In this document: in pieces, positions 1 to 7,183 of the stretch
How the letters are laid out: every line of letters starts with the position of its first letter
Numbering within the stretch: the stretch's first letter is position 1
DNA from: Salegentibacter holothuriorum
GTDB lineage: Bacteria > Bacteroidota > Bacteroidia > Flavobacteriales > Flavobacteriaceae
Assembly (NCBI RefSeq): GCF_900168045.1
Contig: NZ_FUYY01000001.1
Span: 310,001 to 374,000, forward strand
Reading direction: 5' to 3'
Length of the DNA stretch: 64,000 nt
Made by a program: the position numbers and the translations under genes
The notes under the pieces: generated by a model
Told to the model about the DNA's origin: nothing
Databases searched by the model: none
The model's input: only the letters and a program-made list of their open reading frames with translations

Positions 1-2
1 GA

Positions 3-1046
3 TTAAACTGTGGCGGTCATGTTTTTGCCACACAGGGATTACTAATGGGACCTATTCTTAACGAATTTAAAGAAAAGAAGGAAGAGTTAAGAGAAAGTCT
101 TTTCAGCTTATACAATCCCGCAATAACAGCAAAAGGACAAAAAGGTTTTTCTAAACCCCACCCAATTAAAATCACGGTACAGGGTGGAATTGGCACTTCT
201 GAAGAAAATAGTTTGTTGCACAAACACTATAATGTTGATAGTACAGGTTGGGGAACACCATTTTTGCTTTGTCCTGAAGCAACTACAGTAGACGATGAAA
301 CGCTAAATTTGCTAATTAATTCTAAAGAAAAAGATATTATAAGAAGTCAATCTTCCCCCCTGGGAGTAGCGTTTAATTATTTAAAAGGCACCAGTGCTGA
401 AACCGAAAGATTAAATAGAATTGAAAAAGGCGCACCGGGAAGTCCCTGCACCGAAAAATTTCTAATTTCCAATACCGAATTCACAAAAGAACCTATCTGT
501 ACCGCTTCTAAAAAATATCAAAAACTAAAATTGAAGCAATTAGAAGAAAGTGATCTATCTAAAAAAGAATATCAGCAACAGCGAGAAGATGTACTTAGTA
601 AAGAATGCCTTTGTGTGGGCTTAAGTAATGCAGCTCCATTAAATTATAAGGTTCCATTCTTAAAAAAACAACAAGCTGTAACTATTTGTCCAAGCCCAAA
701 TATCGCTAATTTCTCAAAGCTCTCTACTTTAAAAGAAATGACAGATCATATTTATGGGCGTACCAATTTGATTCAGCAAAACAAAAGACCTCATATGTTT
801 GTTAAGGAACTAGAGCTTTATATAGATTATCTTGAAGAACAAATTGACAGAACCCCGAATCCTGATAAACGTACCATGAAAAATTGGGAAGCTTTTTGTA
901 AAAATATTTTGGAAGGAATAGCTTATTATCGAGATCTTTTAAAAAAGCAAGTCCTGGACAATACTAAAGGTTTCGAAAAATCTTTAGAAAGTGCGGAGAA
1001 AGCGATCTTTAAAACAAAACTCGCTTTATTCGAACCAAGTAGATAA
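3..1046 (+). CDS. C-terminal part of an unrecognised protein, cut by the left edge
   Basis: The reading frame is open from the first base of the window, so the gene very likely begins outside it; the first ATG inside is at 45. The upstream in-frame residues (Leu-Asn-Cys-Gly-Gly-His-Val-Phe) look like ordinary protein and read straight into the rest. The visible 347 residues are hydrophilic, with no signal peptide or membrane segment. They contain six or more cysteines, including a Cys-Leu-Cys pair near residue 190 (counted from the ATG) in a short ECLCVG motif, and a charged helical C-terminal half. I do not recognise the family. The cysteines could bind a metal or cluster, but nothing shows this directly. 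It is followed by a 129-base gap and a thioredoxin-like gene on the same strand. Confidence 0.75.
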   Translation, partial: LNCGGHVFATQGLLMGPILNEFKEKKEELRESLFSLYNPAITAKGQKGFSKPHPIKITVQGGIGTSEENSLLHKHYNVDSTGWGTPFLLCPEATTVDDETLNLLINSKEKDIIRSQSSPLGVAFNYLKGTSAETERLNRIEKGAPGSPCTEKFLISNTEFTKEPICTASKKYQKLKLKQLEESDLSKKEYQQQREDVLSKECLCVGLSNAAPLNYKVPFLKKQQAVTICPSPNIANFSKLSTLKEMTDHIYGRTNLIQQNKRPHMFVKELELYIDYLEEQIDRTPNPDKRTMKNWEAFCKNILEGIAYYRDLLKKQVLDNTKGFEKSLESAEKAIFKTKLALFEPSR

Positions 1047-1175
1047 AAACCGAACTATTATAAAGCAAATTCACCAGGAATAGATAATTCACCATATTTT
1101 AATTTTAAAGCTATCCTTGGTGTTTTAAAACTCAATTATTGAGTAAAATCCCGAATCATTTTAAACTCATTAAGA

Positions 1176-1787
1176 ATGAAAGAATTAATTCAACAATCTC
1201 TAGCCAAAGCCATAAGCTATGAAGAATATAACCTATTGTTTAAAAAACTAGTGGCAGAAGGAACGTCAACCGGAGAAAGTACTAAGGAAAAAATAGATTT
1301 TACCAAACTTAATTACTCCAGAAGTAAACGTCTTGATAAAACAATAAAACTTTCAGAAGAGCAAATTATATCTTTTCAAAATTTAGATATAAAACAAACC
1401 TGGCTGGTAATTACAGAGCCGTGGTGTGGAGATGCGGCACAAAGTCTTCCGTATTTGAATAAAATAGCTGCTTGTTCTAATAACATTGATTTAAAAATTG
1501 TGCTGCGCGATGAGAATCCAGAGCTCATGGATTCCTTTTTAACCAATGGTTCCCGGTCAATCCCCAAATTAATAATTATAGACGAAAATCAAGAAGTAAT
1601 TACTCATTGGGGGCCGCGTTCTAAAGCAGCGACTAAAATTGTAGTTGATTATATAAAGGAACACGATAGGGTCGACGATCAGCTTAAAACAAATCTTCAG
1701 TTATGGTATAACCAGAATAAAGGGGAAGCAATTATAGCGGAAATGCAAGATTTTGTGCTTTCCGAAAAAGGTTCAGAAGTTATTTAA
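1176..1787 (+). CDS. Thioredoxin-fold family protein
   Basis: A 203-residue cytoplasmic protein with a thioredoxin-like core at about residues 50-165. The strand before the active-site position reads LVITEPWCGDA, so the usual CxxC is replaced by C-G-D-A with only the first cysteine. A cis-proline-like motif follows (S-I-P-K-L, near residue 130). Bacteroidota and Firmicutes have many such thioredoxin-family proteins (Thioredoxin_9 type) of unknown substrate. With a single active-site cysteine a classical disulfide reductase is unlikely; a monothiol or bacillithiol-type reaction is possible but is inference. There is no signal peptide. The gene ends just before a strong hairpin terminator shared with uspA on the other strand. 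Confidence 0.8.
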   Translation: MKELIQQSLAKAISYEEYNLLFKKLVAEGTSTGESTKEKIDFTKLNYSRSKRLDKTIKLSEEQIISFQNLDIKQTWLVITEPWCGDAAQSLPYLNKIAACSNNIDLKIVLRDENPELMDSFLTNGSRSIPKLIIIDENQEVITHWGPRSKAATKIVVDYIKEHDRVDDQLKTNLQLWYNQNKGEAIIAEMQDFVLSEKGSEVI

Positions 1788-1807
1788 GAAATCGAATTCC
1801 TTAATTT

Positions 1808-1851
1808 ATAACAAAAAAGTCTTCCAAAACCGGAAGACTTTTTTTTGTTAT
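1808..1851. terminator. Bidirectional intrinsic terminator
   Basis: A 13-bp perfect stem (AAAAAAGTCTTCC at 1813-1825, its complement at 1832-1844) with a 6-base loop is flanked by an A-run on one side and a T-run on the other. It lies between two convergent genes, so it can end both transcripts. Confidence 0.9.
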
Positions 1852-1859
1852 AAATAATT

Positions 1860-2321
1860 TTAATCTTTCTTTATCGGTACCATAAAAACCGGCACTTCAG
1901 TCTTTTCAAGAACATTTGAAGCTACAGTTCCCATTAAAAGCTTTTCAAAAACTGAATGACTATGAGTACCCATAACTAGTAGATCTGCATTCCAGGTTTT
2001 TGAATATTCAAGAATTGCCGTGGCTGCATCTCCTTCGGCTAAATGTGTTTCTACATTTTTATCTTCAAGATGTTTTGCTGCAGTTTCCAGAAAATCTTCC
2101 ACTACACCCCGCATTTCCTGTGCAATATCCAAATTTACAGCCATTTCATCGTAACCGGAATAGCCCATAAAAGTGGGGTAATCAATTCCGTAGTAACTAA
2201 CATTGGCCATCACGTGAAGCAAACAAACTTTAGCATCTAACTGTTTAGCCAATTTGTAGCCCGCTTCAGCTACCTTTTCTGAAACAGGATGATAATCTAT
2301 AGCAATTAATATACGCTTCAT
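1860..2321 (-). CDS. uspA: Universal stress protein, UspA family
   Basis: A single Usp domain fills the 153 residues. The N-terminus ILIAIDYHPVSEKV is the typical first strand with its Asp. The C-terminal part has the nucleotide-binding loop pattern (VMGTHSHS, then G-T in LLMGTVASNVL, then EVPVFMVP); the second glycine of the G-2x-G-9x-G(S/T) motif is a serine here. Usp proteins with this loop usually bind ATP and rise under starvation and stress. The protein is soluble and cytoplasmic. It is a single gene, convergent with the thioredoxin-like gene. Confidence 0.9.
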   Translation of the reverse strand: MKRILIAIDYHPVSEKVAEAGYKLAKQLDAKVCLLHVMANVSYYGIDYPTFMGYSGYDEMAVNLDIAQEMRGVVEDFLETAAKHLEDKNVETHLAEGDAATAILEYSKTWNADLLVMGTHSHSVFEKLLMGTVASNVLEKTEVPVFMVPIKKD

Positions 2322-2412
2322 AAGATTTGATTTCTTATAAAGTTATTAAATGAATTCTAAAATCTGAAAAATTAATACTGAATAATACAAAGTAATCAAC
2401 TTTTGAATAAAA

Positions 2413-3030
2413 TTACTCTTTAACCACAATCAAACTGGCTTTAGCGCCGGTTAAAAGATTCCATTCTTTGGAAGCCACCAGATTACCATTCTCTTCCAGA
2501 ACTTTTAACTGTGCAGTATTAGGTCCCGAAGAGCCCTGATTTAAGGCTTCAAATTCTATATTATTGAATCCGCTTTCTAAGGTGACTAGAACGGGACGAA
2601 AACCACCACCAAGAACTACGCGCTCCACAAACTTTCCATTTATATAAATATTTACCTGGTCCCCATCTACAAATTGATGATCGCGGCAATAGAGTTCAAC
2701 AAACTTCCCGGTAGTTTTAAAATCTCCTAAATATTGATCTTGTCTATACTTATCCAGCGCTTCCTTATCTTTTGTCCATTTTTCTTTAACAGCATCTCCG
2801 GCGGTCTTTAAATTATTTGGCTTCTCTCTAAAGTCTATCGCTTTTTGTTTCTCCCTAAGGTATTTGCTTTCTTCATTAGATTTTTCAGCACGAAGAATGG
2901 GAAAACCAGAAGACTTTTTTTCCGGCTCGGCTTTTAAAATACCACCAGTATTACTTGTAGCCGGAAGATCTATTTGCCCATAACTAAGTAATGAAAAGAA
3001 GAGAAGCAAAAAAGTATATATAAACTTCAT
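2413..3030 (-). CDS. Secreted protein of unknown function
   Basis: 205 residues with an N-terminal signal peptide (hydrophobic stretch 4-16, likely cleavage after SYG, leaving Gln at the mature N-terminus, the usual Bacteroidota pattern). Residues about 50-100 are highly charged (Lys/Glu) and probably helical. The C-terminal 95 residues look like a small beta domain (GDQVNIYINGKFVERVVLGGGF, then VTLESGFNNIEFEALN), similar in style to beta-sandwich domains that present extended loops. I do not recognise a family. It stands alone, divergent from upp. Confidence 0.75.
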   Translation of the reverse strand: MKFIYTFLLLFFSLLSYGQIDLPATSNTGGILKAEPEKKSSGFPILRAEKSNEESKYLREKQKAIDFREKPNNLKTAGDAVKEKWTKDKEALDKYRQDQYLGDFKTTGKFVELYCRDHQFVDGDQVNIYINGKFVERVVLGGGFRPVLVTLESGFNNIEFEALNQGSSGPNTAQLKVLEENGNLVASKEWNLLTGAKASLIVVKE

Positions 3031-3057
3031 AAAATGAATTCTTTAAGCTTGTAATAT

Positions 3058-3065
3058 CAAAAATA
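3058..3065 (-). promoter_or_regulatory. Candidate -7 promoter box (TATTTTTG)
   Basis: On the minus strand the sequence TATTTTTG matches the Bacteroidota -7 consensus TAnnTTTG and lies 28 bases before the start codon at 3030. No clear TTG is seen at the -33 position, so support is partial. Confidence 0.4.
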
Positions 3066-3224
3066 CGGCCAAATTACTTTAAAGAAAAATCTTTTAAAAC
3101 TAATCCCAGAAAGTCACTTTATCTGGTTACGCATTCGCAAAACATTTACTTACCTTTACACTACTAAGCGATTATAAAATATTCGGCCTTGGTCCGCAAT
3201 ATTTAAGCAAAATTAAAAACTATT

Positions 3225-3884
3225 ATGCAGGTAAATCATCTTCTGGAAGAAAATTCAATAGCCGGTAAATTTCTGGCACAACTTAGAGATGTAGAAATTC
3301 AAAAAGACAGAATGCGCTTTCGTAGAAATATTGAGCGTTTGGGTGAAATTCTAGGTTACGAACTAAGTAAACAATTGAGATTTTCAGCTAAAAATATCAA
3401 AACCCCCTTGGGAAATACCAAAGTTAATTTACCGGAAAATGAAATTGTGATCTGCTCTATTTTACGTGCCGGACTCCCCTTACATAACGGTTTATTGAAT
3501 TATTTTGATGATGCCGAAAACTCTTTTATTTCTGCCTATCGCCATCACCCAAATAACGATGAGCAATTTGAAATTGTGGTAGAATACCTTGCTTCCCCTT
3601 CCCTGGAAGGAAAAACTCTTATTCTTGCTGATCCCATGCTGGCCACCGGTGGATCTTTTGTGAATGTTATGAAGGCTCTAAAACAAATGGGAACACCAAA
3701 GGAAATTCATTTAGTTGCCGTAATTGGTGCCGAAGAAGGGATTGCTAACCTGGATAAAGAATTCCCTGAAGATTCTAAACTTTGGATCGCTACCATTGAT
3801 AAAGAATTAAACAATCACGGTTATATTGTTCCTGGCCTGGGAGATGCCGGAGACCTTTGCTACGGCGGTAAACTTCAACATTAA
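3225..3884 (+). CDS. upp: Uracil phosphoribosyltransferase
   Basis: Converts uracil and PRPP to UMP in pyrimidine salvage. The 219-residue length is close to the family norm (about 208-220). The PRPP-binding loop is visible as LILADPMLATGGS (about residues 131-145), and the uracil-binding C-terminal region has VPGLGDAGDLCYGG. The conserved SILRAG segment around residue 80 is also present. The gene is monocistronic, with about 195 bases of upstream sequence. Confidence 0.95.
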   Translation: MQVNHLLEENSIAGKFLAQLRDVEIQKDRMRFRRNIERLGEILGYELSKQLRFSAKNIKTPLGNTKVNLPENEIVICSILRAGLPLHNGLLNYFDDAENSFISAYRHHPNNDEQFEIVVEYLASPSLEGKTLILADPMLATGGSFVNVMKALKQMGTPKEIHLVAVIGAEEGIANLDKEFPEDSKLWIATIDKELNNHGYIVPGLGDAGDLCYGGKLQH

Positions 3885-3980
3885 ACACCCAAAATCTCTT
3901 ATAGTTTTCTTAAGTGCTGGGTACTGGTTTTTATATTTCTTACATTGAAATTGAATCAAATTAGAATTAAAAATTAGCTT

Positions 3981-4994
3981 ATGAAAGCCTTAGGAATAAA
4001 GAGATCACACCCCATAGACCATCCCGACAGTTTTATTGAATTCGATACTGAAGAACCCAAACCTGAAGAGCTGGATCTTTTAGTAAGAATTAAAGCGGTT
4101 TCTGTTAATCCAGTAGATTTTAAAGTGAGGCAGAATGCTGCTAAAGATAATGAACTGGAACAACCGAAAATCCTTGGATGGGATGCTGCCGGAATCGTAG
4201 AACGAGTTGGTAATCAAGTGACAAAATTTAAGCAGGGAGATGAGGTTTATTATGCGGGAGAAATAGACAGGCCAGGGTGTAATGCAGAATTTCAGCTGGT
4301 TAATGAAAATATTACTGGCCATAAACCTAAAAATATTTCTTTTGAAGAAGCCGCTGCTATGCCCCTAACTTCACTCACGGCCTGGGAATGCATTTTTGAA
4401 CGCTTAAAAATTGAAGAAGAATCAGGGAAAGATCAAGATATTCTTATTCTTGGTGGTGCTGGTGGCGTTGGTTCTATAGCTATTCAACTTTTAAAGAAAC
4501 TCACAAAATTTAATGTTATCGCTACTGCTTCTCGAAATGAAACCGAAGCCTGGTGTAGAGATATGGGGGCTGATGTAATTGTAAATCATAAAAATTTGGT
4601 GGAAGAAATGAAAGCTAAAGGATATGAACAGGTAGATTATATTCTGAACTTTTCGGATACCGATATGCACTGGGATGCTATGGCAGACCTCATAAAACCT
4701 CAAGGAAATATTTGCTCTATTGTGGAAACTAAAAATCCTGTAGATCTAAACATACTGAAGAATAAGAGTGCGGCCTTTCACTGGGAATTAATGTTTACCC
4801 GGGCTAAATTTGAAACCCCAGATATGCATAAGCAACACGAAATCCTGGAAAGAATTTCAAAGCTTCTCGAAGAAGAAACCATTGAAACTACGCTTAATAA
4901 AACTTTTAACGGACTTACCCCAGAAATATTTAAAGAAGTTCACAGCCTGCAGGAATCAGGGAGTTCTATTGGTAAAAATGTGATTTCATTTTAA
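3981..4994 (+). CDS. Zinc-binding-family alcohol dehydrogenase / quinone oxidoreductase (MDR superfamily)
   Basis: A 337-residue medium-chain dehydrogenase/reductase. The N-terminal GroES-like domain has VRIKAVSVNPVDFKVR and GWDAAGIVERVG. The Rossmann fold has the nucleotide-binding loop LGGAGGVGSIAIQLLK near residues 155-170. The catalytic zinc ligands of true alcohol dehydrogenases are missing (Asp-Phe-Lys replaces Cys in the VNPVDFK segment), so an NADPH-dependent quinone or enone reductase is more likely than a zinc ADH. This is the common zinc-binding alcohol dehydrogenase family protein of bacterial annotations. The substrate cannot be told from sequence. The gene is convergent with an Old Yellow Enzyme gene, with a hairpin repeat between them. 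Confidence 0.88.
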   Translation: MKALGIKRSHPIDHPDSFIEFDTEEPKPEELDLLVRIKAVSVNPVDFKVRQNAAKDNELEQPKILGWDAAGIVERVGNQVTKFKQGDEVYYAGEIDRPGCNAEFQLVNENITGHKPKNISFEEAAAMPLTSLTAWECIFERLKIEEESGKDQDILILGGAGGVGSIAIQLLKKLTKFNVIATASRNETEAWCRDMGADVIVNHKNLVEEMKAKGYEQVDYILNFSDTDMHWDAMADLIKPQGNICSIVETKNPVDLNILKNKSAAFHWELMFTRAKFETPDMHKQHEILERISKLLEEETIETTLNKTFNGLTPEIFKEVHSLQESGSSIGKNVISF

Positions 4995-4998
4995 GAAA

Positions 4999-5123
4999 AA
5001 GAGGTTGTTTGGAATTAAGTGAGTTCGTCATTCTGAATTTATTTCAGAATCTAATATGTAATTAAAACATGCTAGACCCTGAAACCAGTTCAGGGTGACG
5101 GGAAAAATTCCAAACAACCTCTT
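4999..5123. repeat. Long palindromic repeat, GTCATTCTGAA family, copy 1
   Basis: The outer arms form a perfect 18-bp inverted repeat (AAGAGGTTGTTTGGAATT at 4999-5016, complement at 5106-5123). Nested inside, CGTCATTCTGAA (5026-5037) pairs with TTCAGGGTGACG (5089-5100) with two G.T pairs, and a smaller TTCTGAA...TTCAGAA palindrome lies next to it. A second, diverged copy is at 39449-39577. Both copies lie between convergent genes, so each may act as a bidirectional terminator. The element has no open reading frame. Confidence 0.85.
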
Positions 5124-5156
5124 CAGTAATTCAATAATTGCAGTTAAAAAGAATTT

Positions 5157-6269
5157 TTAAGCTTCCTGCTTTCTGGCTTTGGCTTCGTAATCTATATAAC
5201 CTTTCGCTCCGGGAACATAAAAAGTGTCTGTATCCCAGTCTGAAAGTGCTATATTTTCTGCAAAACGTTCCACTAAATCAGGATTTGAAATATAAGGTTT
5301 ACCGTATGCAACTAAATCTGCATTGCCTTCTTCAATAACCTTATTTCCAGATTCCTGATCAAAACCGGCATTAATCATCAAAGTTCCGTTATACATTGGG
5401 CGGTATCTCTTAGCGATCTCTGTTACCGCGTATGGCACCTCCGAAATATCATTAAAAGGCTCTGATAAATGTAAATAGGCAAGGTCATAATCGTTAAGCT
5501 TCTTGATAATATAGTCGAAAGTTGGAATGGTTTCTTCATCCATCGTCATTCCAAAAATACCGTGGAGAGAAGGATTCAGTCTCAAACCAATTTTATTCTC
5601 TGGCATTACTTCTTTTATGGCATCTATAGTTTCAAAAAGGATTTTTGCTCGATTTTCTATACTTCCGCCGTATTCATCATTTCTTTTATTGGAAGTCCCA
5701 TTGAAGAACTGGTGGAATAAATATCCATTTGAAGAATGAATCTCTATTCCGTCAAAATCTGCATCCATGGCATTTTTAGCAGCATTTTTAAAATCCTGAA
5801 CTGTTCTTTTAATATCCTCAATACTCATTTCCTTTGGCGTAACGGTATCCTTAAATCCTTCGTAGGTATACGACTGTGACTCAGGGTTTATTGCGGAAGC
5901 AGATAATGGTAAGTCTCCATTATGGAAATCTGGGTGAGACATTCTGCCTACATGCCAAAGCTGAATGAACATACGGCCATTAGCCTCGTGTACCTTTTTA
6001 TTTACCATTTTCCAGCCTTGAATCTGTTCTTTACTGTAAATCCCTGGCGTGTTTACATAACCCACCGCTTCTTTAGATATTTGTGAACCTTCGGTAATTA
6101 TTAGGCCTGCTGAAGCTCTTTGGGTATAATAAACATCGTGTAGCCCTTCAATAGGTGCATTTTCGGGATTATTAGCTCTACTTCTCGTCATTGGAGCCAT
6201 TACCACTCTATTTGGAAGTTCTAATCCGTTTAAATTATATGATTTTAATAAATGTTGTTCTTTACTCAT
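5157..6269 (-). CDS. Old Yellow Enzyme family alkene reductase
   Basis: A 370-residue FMN-dependent ene-reductase (NemA/OYE type, TIM barrel) that reduces activated C=C bonds or nitro compounds with NAD(P)H. Seen directly: the N-terminal VVMAPMTRSRA segment, the substrate-anchoring His178/Asn181 pair in EIHSSNGYLFHQF, and the YGGSIENRAK motif at about 200-209. Full length, no signal peptide. The start ATG at 6269 is preceded by AT-rich sequence. The natural substrate is unknown. A Crp/Fnr regulator gene lies upstream on the same strand, which could suggest control by it, but this is only proximity. Confidence 0.92.
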   Translation of the reverse strand: MSKEQHLLKSYNLNGLELPNRVVMAPMTRSRANNPENAPIEGLHDVYYTQRASAGLIITEGSQISKEAVGYVNTPGIYSKEQIQGWKMVNKKVHEANGRMFIQLWHVGRMSHPDFHNGDLPLSASAINPESQSYTYEGFKDTVTPKEMSIEDIKRTVQDFKNAAKNAMDADFDGIEIHSSNGYLFHQFFNGTSNKRNDEYGGSIENRAKILFETIDAIKEVMPENKIGLRLNPSLHGIFGMTMDEETIPTFDYIIKKLNDYDLAYLHLSEPFNDISEVPYAVTEIAKRYRPMYNGTLMINAGFDQESGNKVIEEGNADLVAYGKPYISNPDLVERFAENIALSDWDTDTFYVPGAKGYIDYEAKARKQEA

Positions 6270-6389
6270 AGTTTTATAAAATTGATTTTATTAATCTTTT
6301 TCTTAGCAATTTTTTCAGCGCTAAATTAATCTAAAGCAGAGAGAAACATATTGATGTATGTTAGCAGTAGCTGTTAAGAAATGTTAATA

Positions 6390-6466
6390 GCAGTTCGACC
6401 TAAGCTTTATAGTTCAAAGACCTGTTCTCGATATTAAATTCTTCCAGAATTTCACTCGAACTGACG
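6390..6466. repeat. TTCTCGAT / TTCGAGTGAA repeat family, copy 1
   Basis: The stretch at 6424-6466 (GTTCTCGATATT ... TTTCACTCGAACTGACG) matches a segment at 16384-16430. The preceding CAGTTCGAC at 6391 may be the remains of a second arm. It lies in the 230-base gap between the OYE and Crp/Fnr genes. The rest of that gap shows nothing else I can name. Confidence 0.5.
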
Positions 6467-6499
6467 CAATTATTCTTAGATCGAATTGAGTTTATTAAA

Positions 6500-7072
6500 T
6501 TAAAAGAGCTCTTTTCTTAGTCGGCTTAAACTTTCAGGCTTTATACCCAGGTAATTTGCTATATGATAATTAGGAACGCGATTCTCTATTTCGGGGTATT
6601 TTTGGCAAAATTCAAGGTAACGTTCTTTGTTGTTTTTCTGAAGAGAGGAAAGAATTCTACTTCTTAGGGCTACAAAGGCATTAGTAGTTTTTATTCTGAA
6701 AAAACGTTCAAATTTCGGAATCCTTTTATATAAGGTTTCAAGCGTGTCGCGATGAATTCCCAGGAGCACCGAATCTTCTATGGCTTCCACATATAGTTGT
6801 GCAGGATAATTTCCGAAGAAAGCTTCAAAATCACTTATCCACCAGTCTTCTAAAGCAAATTGAATAATATGTTTGTTCCCATTCTTGTCTAAATAGTATG
6901 CTTTTAAGCAACCCTTTACCACGTAATATTCGCAATCTACGGCCTGCCCGGGTGCAATTAGAATTTCCTTTTTGGAAATATTCTTTTCAATAAGGATTCC
7001 TACAAATTCCCTCTCTTCCTCCTTAGAAAGTTCAATTTTTGAAGTAACGTGTTTTAGTATTTCCTGATGCAT
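6500..7072 (-). CDS. Crp/Fnr family transcriptional regulator
   Basis: A 190-residue regulator with a cyclic-nucleotide-binding-like jelly roll at about 20-115 (KEILIAPGQAVDCEYYVVKGCLKAYY, then QFALEDWWISD) and a C-terminal helix-turn-helix (NYHIANYLGIKPESLSRLRK). The canonical cAMP-binding phosphate cassette residues are not evident, and there is no FNR-type cysteine cluster, so the ligand is unknown. This short Crp type with a C-terminus ending just after the HTH is very common in Bacteroidota. It lies upstream of the OYE gene on the same strand, about 230 bases apart, so separate transcription is likely. Confidence 0.88.
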   Translation of the reverse strand: MHQEILKHVTSKIELSKEEEREFVGILIEKNISKKEILIAPGQAVDCEYYVVKGCLKAYYLDKNGNKHIIQFALEDWWISDFEAFFGNYPAQLYVEAIEDSVLLGIHRDTLETLYKRIPKFERFFRIKTTNAFVALRSRILSSLQKNNKERYLEFCQKYPEIENRVPNYHIANYLGIKPESLSRLRKELF

Positions 7073-7095
7073 CTTTCAACAATAAATTAAGAGTT

Positions 7096-7183
7096 TTGGG
7101 GGCAAGCCCAAGAGGTATGATTAGGCAAAAACTTTTCAAAGTTTCGAGGAAACCCTGGTATACCCCCCCTGGAGGGATTAAAA
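7096..7183 (+). repeat. GAGGCAAGCC repeat family, copy 1
   Basis: Contains GGGGGCAAGCCCAAGAGGTATGA followed about 35 bases later by TTTCGAGGAAACCCTGG and a CCTGGAGGGATTAAAA tail. The same order of blocks, including the GGAGGGATTAAAA tail, is found in inverted orientation at 36370-36472. The second CAAGCC core is damaged here. The copy fills the gap between tamL and the Crp/Fnr gene and runs into the tamL stop region. Confidence 0.7.

Noticed and set aside
5138-5338. Plus-strand frame opposite the Old Yellow Enzyme 3' end
   Set aside because: It is a shadow of the OYE gene on the other strand, with no start context and no motif.
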